Shown here in pieces: positions 36,801 through 46,997 of a stretch of 64,000 nt of DNA. This DNA comes from Cinnamomum chago (taxonomy: Eukaryota > Streptophyta > Magnoliopsida > Laurales > Lauraceae): positions 64,637,501-64,701,500 of the forward strand of contig CP142458.1 in the NCBI GenBank assembly GCA_038049695.1, given 5' to 3'. Positions within the stretch are counted from its first letter, which is position 1. Each line of letters starts with the position of its first letter. The position numbers and the translations under genes are program-made. A model generated the notes under the pieces. That model worked only from the letters and a program-made list of their open reading frames with translations, ran no database searches and was not told the origin of the DNA.

Positions 36801-37273
36801 GATTGATTGTTAATGTAAATGTATAACCCGTCTAATGCATCATATATGCATGTGTATATTAATAAATGAGTATTGAAGAAGTTATATGCCCCTGTTTGGA
36901 GAACATTCCAGAACTGTCTTCTATATTTCAGTCCAGATTTTTCTTAGGTTGGTGTAATACAGTAATAGTTAGTAGTTACCATAATTTCATTTCTTTGCAG
37001 CTAGAGGCAGCACATGAGAGAGAGAAGGAGCTAATACAGGATATCAATGATCTGCAATTGAGGTAATCATTATAATATAATTGGAATGAAGGTCTTGGAG
37101 ATTAAACTGTCGACATATGAAATGTTTGGTTCCTGTTGCAGGCTCTTATGTGCCCAAGAAGAGCTGCAGAGACTTAAGACCAAAAATGCTCAGGTTGGTT
37201 TCACATTCTGCATATATAACGTACATGAGCACCGTAGATTGACTGTTTCTCATACATGTTGAACCAGGTGTGA
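21871..37273 (+). CDS. STE20/OSR1-like serine/threonine kinase (BLUS1-like family), 21 exons
   Basis: Exons: 21871-22068, 23426-23680, 24512-24636, 24758-24802, 24887-24968, 25049-25117, 25241-25411, 25500-25565, 27536-27604, 27712-27840, 27927-27997, 28305-28535, 32071-32183, 32337-32434, 32518-32559, 35720-35839, 36124-36172, 36276-36337, 37001-37062, 37142-37193, 37268-37273. They encode about 704 residues in one frame. Kinase domain: Gly loop GQGVSASV (34-40), Lys55, Glu72, HRDVKAGN (Asp149), DFG 167-169, GTPCW/MAPE. It ends with HTFFKQA and is followed by [12 protein letters not shown]. The long tail contains GRFKVTSE and a C-terminal coiled coil ([26 protein letters not shown]). The family includes the guard-cell blue-light kinase BLUS1 and animal OSR1/SPAK; which member this is cannot be told. 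The exon 13 donor appears to be GC rather than GT. Confidence 0.93.
30151..31954. mobile_element. Candidate 1.8-kb non-autonomous element in a kinase intron
   Basis: Direct repeats ATATGTT flank the segment at 30144-30150 and 31955-31961. The left part carries AAGGTCGATCCCACGAAGAC, a phrase I associate with dispersed plant repeats. The segment has no coding domain and is richer in clustered A tracts than the adjacent intron. The superfamily is unknown, and the 7-bp duplication could be coincidence. Confidence 0.35.
34962..34999. repeat. (CT)n-GCGCGC-(GA)n quasi-palindrome
   Basis: A CT run, a GCGCGCG core and a GAGAGAGAG run together form a self-complementary microsatellite in a kinase intron. 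Confidence 0.85.
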
Positions 37274-38227
37274 AGTTCCATTCAGCATTGGTTTAGGCAC
37301 TATCTCAACTCCATCCTCAATTGAAGATGAAACAGTATGTGAGGTCAAAGATGCTATTATTGTGGCATCAATTTGTTAGTCATCGTTAACAGAGGTCAAG
37401 ATCTGAGTGCCTTCTAGATGCATGGTCTGATATTGAGTTTTGCATGTTGTTAAGACAAGATTTTTTTTTTAGGCCTATCTACATTTGTGGCTTGTTGTTA
37501 TGTATATATTGGTAAAAAGTTTATTTGTTATACACGGAAATCAAATTGTGTTTTTTATTTTATTTTGTGTTTTGGGATTATCTGGAATCTACACATAAAG
37601 ACCACAACAATCGCGCTGCAGTATCAAGGGAAGGATGCTCATTTAAGCTTGAATGGAAGTATTAGGGCTTGTATGGAAACTCTAATTTGTTTTAAATAGA
37701 GCTGATTCAATTCTATTTGAAATACGGCTGTTTCAATACTTATCATATAGTAGTAGCAGTACATGCAAACTTGTCATATGGTGAAATTTATATGGGAAAA
37801 CTTGTTTAAAAAATAAAGTTGTCTTTGTCTGACTGAAATGGAGTTAGATAGTGTTCGGCAAGCCTATTCATAGGCTTTGTTGGACTTAAAACTAATTCAA
37901 TTAGAATATTTAGTGCCTTTAGACTGTTTGGTAACCTGAAAAAAAAAAAAGTCTATTTCAATTGGTTTTAAGATGTTTTGCCTCGAATTCAAAAATCTAT
38001 GAAAAGGGCAAGAATTGAATAAGCTAAACTAGAAAGACAATATTCGTTTTTTTGACAAGTTTGCCCTTAGGGCATGTTTGTATAATATTTTTCCGCGAAA
38101 AAGTGGACGGTTTTCCGCAGAAAACCCATTTTTCTGGCGTTTGGTGCGGAATAATTCCACGGAAATGTTTTCCTGCCTCGTCAGTATTTTCCTTGATAAT
38201 TGTGGAAATGAGTTTTCCATGAGGTGA

Positions 38228-38249
38228 GGGGGGGGGGGGGGGGGGGGGG
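38228..38249 (+). repeat. 22-base G homopolymer
   Basis: An uninterrupted G run on the plus strand, able to form G-quadruplexes. It lies inside a segment rich in TTTTCC/GGAAAA words (38.09-38.6 kb) that looks like a degenerate MITE. Confidence 0.9.
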
Positions 38250-39185
38250 TATGGGAAATGGATTTCCTCGGAAAACTTCTTCTTTTCCTCACTCTTGTCC
38301 ATTTCAACCCAAAAACCCTATAACTCTTTCATTATTTATTTATTTATATAAATTATTATTTAATGTTAAATAAATAATATACATGTTATGTTATTTTTCT
38401 TCAAAAAATTATATCACCGAATAAGAAATTTTGATTTCCTATAAGGAATCCATAGCCGCACCAAACAACATCGGCATCAATTCAATGAGGAAACTCTTTT
38501 TGCACCAAACATGAATTTCTAAATTCTACGAAAATCCTTTTCCGAGGTTTTCAATTCTATGGAATTTGCTGACATGACAATTTTCTCTTTCCGCATAAAG
38601 GGTGCGTACACAGACGTGCCCTTCAAGTTTGCTCATATAAAATTCCTGCACTTTCCCATATCACTTTCCTCTTCCTCTTCCTGAGAAAACCTAACACAGC
38701 CTGTCCTATCAAATCTGTTACAAACCTCCGCAATCTCTTCAATGTTAGATCCAGTTGTTTTTTCAGGTATGTTGATGATGATCCTTGCATTTCCCCCTAT
38801 CTTTTCTCACTTTTCCATTATCTTATATTTAAGCATCTCTTTGTAGAATGCATGCAGATCTCGAGTTTTTATGTTGAGACTTTTAGATCCTGCACATTCA
38901 CTTTTTTTTTTTGCTAGAGTAACTAACCAAATCTTTAGGTCTCTTTTTATTTCTTTATGAAAAATGTTTTATCTCATCAATTTACAATCATGAAAAATGC
39001 ATTGCGTGAGAAAGACCATGAAACTTATTGTATTACCATGATTTTTATACACGATTCCAAAACATAGTAGTCAGGTAAAAAGCAATACAAATCTGTTGTT
39101 CTATTTAGTAAAAACTGCATCTTCAAAATGTTTAGAAAATTAAGGATTGCAAATCTTCAGTTTTTATTGATCTTAGTATATGTCA

Positions 39186-39331
39186 GGGTGTGCTTAGATG
39201 TAATATAGAATGTAAAACTAAGGAAGTAAAAAGTGGGATTTAAACAGATTTGGTTGTGTTTGGATGTAACTAAAGCCTTGGAATATAAAATCAAGGTAGT
39301 AAAAAGTGGGGTTTAAACAGATTTAGGCTTT
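39186..39331. repeat. Tandem duplication, 2 x 73 bp
   Basis: GTAAAAAGTGGG.TTTAAACAG recurs at 39226 and 39299, with matching upstream sequence (GGATGTAA/AGATGTAA). Confidence 0.65.
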
Positions 39332-40650
39332 GAAATGTATCAACTGAAGAATTGATGAATACCTAGAAATTTGACATACATTATGTCTAAATGGCCCGAC
39401 TGGGGAGACCGACTAGCAGGACTGACTGACATGCATAAGGACTTTGCATGCAAGGGCACTATTGTAGGCTGCTTCAGGAGTGGGCCTTTCATTTGAACAG
39501 ATGAATACCTAAAAATTAGTTGCCCCTGATAGGTTATCAAGCCTACTGCTTGTTACAACATGACAAAGAAACAGAGCATTAGAAGCCATTTTCCACCTCA
39601 CAGTTCCAGACAGGGCTTCAAGAGCCATCACATGCAGGTACCTAAGTTACTAACCATAAATCAAAACTTCCATCAGAAATGCTCAGAGTTTCCACCTGCA
39701 ACAAGGTGCTTAAGTGGAGTATCTTGAGTTACTTACAGGGCTGCCAGTGCCCACCCCTGTAAATAGGGGTGAGCTCCCTCTCATTTGCAACTCAATCTGC
39801 TAGGAATTCCTCAAGGGACTTTGAGAACAGGAAGATTCTTTTGAAGATATATGAAGACTGCGTACACCGCTGACATCAGTTGCTTTGGTTTACTACTAGT
39901 GCTATTTTTCTCTTGTTGTAAAAGGAGCATCAATGATTACTCATGGCTGTAGTTCTACTGAAAGTTCAAAGCCATATGCCCATGAGAAAAAAAGAAGTAT
40001 TCAATAAAATTCTTTATCATTTGCTCAACAGTTTGTTGAAACTAGATTGGATTGGGGATCATTTGCTGCGAGCAGTGAAAAACACTGTAGCTGCTACTCC
40101 CTCTCTCTTTTATCACTTCCGCTTTTATCCTTGTTTCTTTTGATTAAAAACAACCGTAGTTGCATTGTGAAAATGATATTTCATCTTGGAAATTACAAAA
40201 AAAATAACCTCTTCTTCATGCCACAGATCCACTGATTTCTTAACTATTCCACAGAAGCATTGAAACCCTAGCCAAAGAATCTAGCCAAAACAGGGGCAAG
40301 CAAACATTTAATGGTTGGGCTTATATACATCTACAGTGATGTGTATGATCTAATACCAAGGAGAACTACAACAGCCCTTGAGTTCGGATAAAAGGAAGAA
40401 AAGCAATGTTTATGAAACCAAAATGTAAAGAAGAAAAAGGATCCATGAGGGCGAAAAGAGATGGGAAGAGAAGAAGAGAACTGAAGTGGGGAGAAAACCA
40501 ACTTAGGGATTTCTATGGAATAATGCTTATATATATAATATTAGATGAAGAAATTACAATCAAGCCTTGAATTGTAAAAATTACATTCATATAACTTAAA
40601 TCCTCGAAAAAAGTACCATTATGGTACAATGTATCCATGTTTCATGAAGA

Positions 40651-43172
40651 CTACAATATAAATCTGTCATGAGTACAAAATAAGCTATTATCATCTTCAC
40701 TATGTTCATGTAAAACAATCTGAGCATCTGTGGATACTTTTGGCAAGAGCAGAAGTTGTTCATGGAGTAGAGCCACATTTGGTTTTGCTTGAGATAAGGA
40801 TTTGTCGCTTCGATATGCCTCGATGCCTTCCTTAGGAGTGACCAAAACCATGGTCTCCAATAAAACAGCTTTATTGAGGAGAAATTTCACCACCATCATT
40901 TGCCACCCACTCCCATAAAATCCATTCAGCGTTATTGTCTTAAGACGATGAAAAACACACCCTGATGACTCTTCTGTCCAGTCCATCCATGTACAAAAGG
41001 GAGGAATCCATTCGAGCTGTCAAATCTAATTGTATTAGATTTCAATAGAGTAATGATTATTAATTGTGATCAATACAATTGTAGAAATGGCTTAGGTTCA
41101 AGTAGACCAACCACGAGCTTTTCCAGGCAAGGGAAATTCCAATATCTGAAGAAGGCGATCAGGCCACCAGGATACTGGTCGCAAACTCCCAATTGCAGCT
41201 CTATCAGATTGGGGAGCGTAATAGGGAAACTCACAGGTGCAATTTCAAGTTCTAGCACATAAAAGTCCTACGATACATAAAAAAAATTATATAAAACTAT
41301 CACCAAGCTAAAAAGCCAAATTATCCAAAAGATGTTTAAAAGGACCCATTTGTTATATCGGGTATTGAATTCTTAGGAATTCTAAGCAATAACTTTCTAT
41401 CAAAGGTGCTAAAATTGAACGAGTAAAGGTAAAGATCAACAAAAGGGTGAAAAGGCTATCAGAAAGTCTCCCCTTTGGTAGGAGATGATCACCCAGCTGT
41501 CACCCTAAATCTCTGGCTTAACTCCTTCACTCTGTATTATAACTTCATCAGCCACCACTTTACTCAGAACTCATGTCAGGGCTGTGACAAAAGTCTTAAG
41601 CTGGCTGTCAACCTTCCTTCTTTACCCAGGCTTGAGACTGATGGATTACTAAGAATTGCTAGAAACTCAATACAATGAATTCAAATGGGGCAGCAAGAAA
41701 AGAAAAGCAGGGATAAAAATAAATAAAAAAAAGAAAAACACAAACTACTTCAAACTGGCAATGACAAGTGTTGAGTGTTTGACAACTTGAAGATGAGAAA
41801 GTTTGGACACAAAACAATCCTACTCAGTAAAGTGAAAAGATCAACAAAAGGCTATCAACAAGTCTCCACTTTGGTTAGGAGATGATTCCCCCACTTTACT
41901 CAAAATTCATGTTGGGGTTGTGACAAAAGTTTCAAGCAGGCTGTCCATCTATCAAATGCAAACCTCTTCCTTTATCCGGGCCAGCGACAAGGCTGTTCTG
42001 GTTAGGCTGACCACCTATCAAATGCAACCCTCTTCCTGTATCCGGGCCAGCGACAGGGCTGTTTTGGTTAGACTGTCCACCTATCAAATGCAACCCTCTT
42101 CCTTTATCCGGGCTTGCGACAGGGCTGTTTTGGTTAGGGTCACTAGACTTTGCTAAGAATCACTAGAAACTCAATACAAACCAATCAAACAGGCACAATA
42201 AAGAAGGCAGGGATGAAAAGAAATTACTGGCAAAAGACACGTTCTGAGAATCTGAAGATGAGCAAGTCTGGACACAAACACTCCTACTTTCTTCGCGTCA
42301 TGACAGTCCATCAGCGTAAAGCTTTTGATCTTCAAATCAGTAGCAGAAAACATAAACGAGCAAGAACCACAGCAGTCCACAAGAGAGAACTCCTCAAGCA
42401 TCGGGCACTTTAGGAGCATTTCATCGAGCACTTGGTGGGCGATTCGAACCCTAGTAAGATGCATAGCCCTGAGAGAGCCGAAACCCCTAAAACCCCTAGG
42501 AAGCTCGAAACAGTACCCACCCAATCTCAAGACCGCCATCGAATCACAAGAAACGAGACAAGGGGGCAGTTCGTATCTTGATGGAACTACATCAAAGAAC
42601 AGTTCGAACGTTTCGAGAGTGAAATCGAGATCAAGCTCTTTAACCCCATTTTGTACTGCGAATTCGATCCAATGATTGATGTTGGGGAGGAACTGCACCT
42701 GGGGATCGAAATGGAGCCGAAAGATGTTTATGGTTTTGTTGTTGCCTGTTTGGAGAAGCTGTAGAAATCGGTTGATTGTGTGTGAGAGTAGATAAAAGGG
42801 TTTATCGCCTGCGAAATCTGCACCAAAGTCTAGAGTAGTGGTGTTAGCCCACATGGGTTTCCAGAGGTCCTTCCAAGCGTTTGAGAGAATGCTTGTTCTC
42901 ACAGCGGATTTCAATGGCATCAAGGAAAGTATGTGATGAAGGATATGATTGGGGAGTTGGGTGATTCGATCTTCTTCTTCTTCTTCGTAATGGGATATCT
43001 TGTTCTTCTTGTGCTTCTTGATTGTGGGCATCACTGCAATCTCTAGCTCGTGGGTGATTCGATCTTCTTCTTCTTCTTCTTCTTCGTAATGGGATATCTT
43101 GTTATTGTGCTTCTTGATGATGGGCATCACTGCAATCTCTAGCTCGTGAGTTGTCTTCTTCTCCATGGTCAT
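40651..43172 (-). CDS. F-box/LRR/FBD-type protein, 3 exons
   Basis: Exons on the minus strand: 43172-42288, 41267-about 41112, 41016-40651, giving about 468 residues. Start choice: ATG at 43172 or 43166 (MTMEKKTTHELE). The open frame extends upstream to 43304 but that part runs into the adjacent MULE. The F-box reads DRITQLPNHILHHILSLMPL / KSAVRTSILSNAWKDLW. LRR-like blocks follow (LDFGADFAGD, VKELDLDFTL, LPPCLVSCDSMAVLRL, LKCPMLEEFSLVDC). The second exon ends near FPCLEKL, and the third (HRLKTITLNGFYG, MMVVKFLLNKAVLLETMVL) is an FBD domain. Known family role: substrate receptor of SCF ubiquitin ligases; the substrate is unknown. The exon 2 donor is uncertain. The region before the F-box is a tandem duplication. 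Confidence 0.85.
41949..42146. repeat. Tandem repeat, 3 x 66 bp, in F-box intron 1
   Basis: CTATCAAATGCAA starts at 41949, 42015 and 42081. Each copy continues with CTCTTCCT.TATCCGGGC and GGCTGTT.TGGTTAG. Related words occur at 41580-41640 and 3700-3745, so the unit belongs to a dispersed family. Confidence 0.9.
42966..43155 (-). repeat. In-frame tandem duplication in the F-box gene
   Basis: The coding sequence repeats HELEIAVMP.IKKH, KISHYEEEEE and DRIT twice in a row, one copy ending directly in the F-box. The Glu run is encoded by a variable TTC microsatellite on the plus strand. Confidence 0.9.
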
Positions 43173-43231
43173 TTGGCAGCAGGCTCCCCTCTCAAGTCTC
43201 TCAATATGAGTTGTCTGATTCATATATGAAA

Positions 43232-43267
43232 GGGAAATTCTATTCACACCCACTGGAAGTGATGAAT
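43232..43267 (+). repeat. Outer MULE left TIR, first part
   Basis: Interrupted by the inner element at the GTGATGAAT target; the repeat resumes at 50312 with ACACCCAC. Confidence 0.88.
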
Positions 43268-43302
43268 GAGAGCAGCTATATACACACTGCGTTTTGCTCT
43301 CC
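43268..43302 (+). repeat. Inner MULE left TIR
   Basis: 35 bp, pairs with 50268-50302 at about 29 of 35 positions. Confidence 0.9.
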
Positions 43303-43825
43303 ACCCTCTACATCTCTTTACACAGTGGTCTTCAGTGCGGGATTTGCTCTCCACACTCTGTATTTTCCCTAAAACACCCATTGCTGGACTTGATGAAACT
43401 ACTCCCTACACTCTGCATTCTTCCCTCCCATTTCACGTTCTGAAAACCTCCCATTTCACGTTCGAAAGACCTCATCAGCAACTACTTCTTTCGCTGCACC
43501 TCCACATCGAAGATGATCTCGACGATATAGCTAATTACGCCGAGCAATACAAAACCGTCTTTCGCTGCACCGTCTTCAGTGTGAGACCTCGTGTTCAGCC
43601 ATCTCTCTCTTCTTACCTTCTTCATCAAACTGCATTACTGTGAATCGTCGACTTTCCAACCTCCGTGAGTGATTTCGATTTGTTTTAATTGATTAGAAAT
43701 GTCTGCAGTTTTGTTTTAAGATCAAAGATTTGGTTTTTTCAAAGTTTTTTACCTCCCTCATTCACCTTTGCATCCCCCATTACTCCATCCATCGTCATCG
43801 TTTTAGTGTGAGTAAGAAGAACCGG

Positions 43826-44056
43826 TTCGGCACTATGGGTCCGAAAACAGAGATTACTTTTGGCCTCGATGATCCGCATATATGGAGTTATCTCGGTAGT
43901 ATGGGGCCGAGAGGAAAAACTTTTCTCGGCGTCAATGAACCGAATAGAGTGTCATCTCTCGGCACTGTGTGTCCGATCAAAACCTAATTTCACGGCTCTG
44001 TAACGCCGAAACTATATTTTCCACACGGATAGTCAGGGCCGAATGGTCTGACTCAG
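43826..44056 (+). repeat. Inner MULE dyad array 1 (7 units, 33-bp pitch)
   Basis: Units start at 43826, 43859, 43892, 43925, 43958, 43991 and 44024, exactly 33 bp apart. Each carries a half-site like CTCGGC or TTCGGC and, about 8 bases later, a complementary GCCGAG/CCGAA-like half-site. The last two units have CACGG. The array lies in a probable 5' UTR intron of the PMD gene (donor CC/GTGAGT at 43665, acceptor TTTTTTCCAG ending 44090). Confidence 0.9.
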
Positions 44057-44094
44057 TGCTGCACTATGTACTGATATTGTTTTTTTCCAGATAT

Positions 44095-46116
44095 ATGGAT
44101 GTGCCGGGTACATCTAGGACTCGACCCACAGCGTCGAACAGGAGACTCCGTCAGAGGTTTGTTGCTGATGAGGTCGATGATGACGAAGAAGTAGTTGAAG
44201 AACAACCCGAAGCCCAAGTGGAGACCGAAGTTTCCGAACCGGCAGAAGAAGTACGTCAACAAACTTCTTCTGCTGCTCATTATAGGACTGGAGATATTCC
44301 CGGGGGGCCTACAAGTTTGAGCCTGCTACCTAGTTTCAGGACGCATATTGCTGCAAGTATTTGGCAGCAGCAGGTTTGTGTTTAATCTTGGTTAACATGT
44401 TTTAATCTGTGATGAAAATATTATTATCTTCACTAATTTGTTATTTATTTCGTTTTGCAGGAGAGACCGCCACTGAAATGCATAAGCCATGGCCAAAAAA
44501 TCACTGAATGGGCATGGAATTCAGAGGGAAGGCAGAATACGGTTTTTAGTCGTCTCATTGGCCGTTCGGGGTTGGCTCCATTGGTGGCGACATCTTATCG
44601 TTCCATCAACAAGAACATGATGTCAGCATTTGTGGAAAGATGGCAGCCTGAGACAAACACATTCCACATGCCTTTTGGTGAAATGACGATTACCCTTAAT
44701 GACGTGGGCACCATTCTTGGGATCCCGGTCACTGGAAAATCTGTATCATTTGAGCAACTGTCATTTGAGCGATCAAAGACACTTGTAGAGCATGGTCTTG
44801 GGGTCACATCCCAACAGGCACACGAAGAGTTAGTAGGTGTGCGGGGCTCGTCGGTTAGACTGGAGTGGCTGAAGGACCTATACGGAGATGTGACTGATGC
44901 GGATCCAGAAGAGCACATTAGGCATGCCGCAAGAGCATATCTATTGTATCTCTTGGGATGTACACTCTTCGCAGACAAGACCGGCACGAGGGTTCCAGTG
45001 GTCTATCTAAGGCTGTTAATGAACTTCGATGAGGCACGCACCTATGCTTGGGGAGCTGGTGCGCTTGCTCACCTATACCGACAGTTGGGGTTTGCTACTT
45101 GGAGTGGTGTCAAGCAGATTGCAGGATACCTTACTCTACTAGAGGCATGGATTTACGAGCATTTCCCCAAGTGTAGGCCTCACCAAAACCGCACATACAC
45201 AGAAAATTTACCGCGGGTGCATCGCTGGGTGCCACGAAGAGAGTCTGGGGACCAAATGTCCAACTTGCAGTCATTACGAGAGGCACTTGACGATCTTGGT
45301 GCCCATGAGGTAAGTTCTTATAAGTTATAAATTCCAAAAATCTTTAAATGAGTATCGTATAATTTAACGTATGCATTTGTCGATTAATGTTGCAGGTGGT
45401 GTGGGACCCCTACCGAGAGCATAGGGCAGAACACCCCTTTCACGAGGTTGCTTATTATACTGGCTGTATTAAGTGCATGGACATCGTAGAACCATATCAT
45501 CCTGATCGGGTGCTTAGGCAGTTTGGTAGGGTCCAACGCATTCCCCCCACTCCACTAGCTCCACAGCGCGCCAGTAGGGGTGCCACCGCAAATCAATATC
45601 GGATTGCTTACAATTACTTGGATCAAATATGGGAGAGGTGGCATAATCACGTCCTGTCTCCGATGGAGCGTGGTGTGCCTGCGTTGCACCCATGGGACTG
45701 TGCACCCAATTATATGGAATGGTTCCTCCGAGTGTCGCATCCAATCATTTAGAACCCTGCACATCGCTCCACGTTTAATCCGCGTGTTCAAGATTCTATG
45801 GGCAGCTCTTCTATTGACCCACGTTTGGTACGATCCTTGACGAGCATATCTATCATTTTAAGTATAACCAACTATACAAACATTCTAATTTGTTCATTAT
45901 GTGATTAATTAACAGCGCATCGTGAATGCCCAAAGTATTATTCAGCCTATTCTGAGGAGAGGCCATACTCTGAGTGTCCAAAATCCTGATGCCTTGTACA
46001 CGGCCCTTGAGGACGTCAACAGGGTCCTAGATGGAGTCGATCCAGAAGATCTTGTTCATAGACCGACACGGAGCGAGGCACGCACTTACAGCCGCAGGGC
46101 TAGACGTGGGGTCTAG
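44095..46116 (+). pseudogene. PMD (plant mobile domain, MAIN-like) gene of inner MULE, nonsense codon near 3' end
   Basis: Exons 44095-44373, 44461-45309, 45396-45827, 45916-46116, phase 0 throughout with GT-AG borders. ATG at 44095 gives MDVPGTSRTRPTASNRR and then an acidic linker. The PMD hallmark reads FVERWQPETNTFHMPFGEMT and ITLNDVGTILGIPVTG. LLYLLGCTLFADK, YAWGAGALAHLYRQLG and VVWDPYREHR follow. An in-frame TAG at 45750-45752 interrupts exon 3 where the outer copy has Gln. As read, the protein would be about 494 rather than about 586 residues, losing only the C-terminal tail (which resumes NPAHRSTFNP and ends RRARRGV). Known: Arabidopsis MAIN/MAIL1 PMD proteins act in transposon silencing and development, and PMDs are often carried by transposons. 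The role inside this MULE is unknown. The conserved core is intact, so some function may remain. Confidence 0.88.
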
Positions 46117-46361
46117 GATGTGATATGTATTTGTTATGGTTGTAAACTGAATTTCAGCAATTTTTTTGGGTAACAGAGATGTACCACATGTAAAACTTTA
46201 TGGATTTAAATTTTTATGTAAAAATTTCTTATCACCTTTTGGCCACTTTATGGATATCTTTTTTTGTGCTTCATTTTGTATTGATGTTTCTTTCTATGTA
46301 CACAGCATTTATTTGAAATAGATAATTGTAAACTAGTTGTTTCAGGTTTGAAATAATGTAG

Positions 46362-46592
46362 CTCGGCGTCTCAGGCCCGAGAATATGTATTTTCCTCGGC
46401 GTCTCAGGGCCGACCGAATTCGGTCTACTCGGTGTCTCAGAGCCGACCGAATTCTATATACTCGGCGTCTCAGGGCCGATAAAATGTTATCTGCTTGGCG
46501 TCTCAGTGCCGATTAGATTTGGTATACTCGGCCTCTCAGGGCCGACATTATAGTTTTAACTCAGCTTCTCAGAGCCGAGCAAAATATTATAA
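46362..46592 (+). repeat. Inner MULE dyad array 2 (7 units, 33-bp pitch)
   Basis: Units start at 46362, 46395, 46428, 46461, 46494, 46527 and 46560, exactly 33 bp apart. Consensus dyad: CTCGGCGTCTCAGGGCCGA, i.e. half-sites TCGGC and GCCGA around an 8-base centre. It lies between the convergent 3' ends of the PMD and transposase genes and is the most homogeneous of the six arrays. Confidence 0.97.
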
Positions 46593-46997
46593 CTCATATC
46601 AGGACCACTCAGTTGAAATTGTCGTAAGCTATATGCAATTAAGAGATATAGACTGTTCTTTTATAAAACAAAGTGAAAATGTTCTCATCTGAATTTACAA
46701 AATGCTCAATTGCATTAAGCTCTTAAAATACATTGGATCCGCATTGACATCCTTATAAAATATAACAATCATTCTAGATCGATGGTTTCGCATGTGGCAA
46801 CTGATGGACTTATAATCTCTCTGAAAAATTGGATCCGAGATTGATAAGCTGTATCCCAACCATCTGCAGAAGGGTGATGGTGACGAATCCAGTTAGTAGC
46901 AATAGGAGGAATTGGATGACCCTGTACGAGGAAAACCTACATATAAGAAGGAGTTCAAGTGAGTCACGGCATTTCAAGTAAAATAAAATTTGGGAAT

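Larger units (their letters stand above)
37274..40650. other. Intergenic region between kinase and F-box genes
   Basis: It holds the kinase 3' UTR and then AT-rich sequence, the poly-G tract and a tandem duplication. A CT-rich segment at 38640-38770 ending in a TTTTTTCAG/GTATG step resembles a leader exon but leads to no recognisable coding sequence. No gene is supported. Confidence 0.55.

Noticed and set aside
41920-42156. Repetitive open frame (YQMQPSSFIRASDRAVLVRL)
   Set aside because: It is the translation of a 3 x 66-bp tandem repeat in the F-box intron, with no coding evidence.
43172-43304. Upstream N-terminal extension of the F-box frame (MESKTQCVYSCSHSS)
   Set aside because: It runs into MULE terminal sequence (43232 onward), so it is a chance extension; the ATG at 43172/43166 is preferred.
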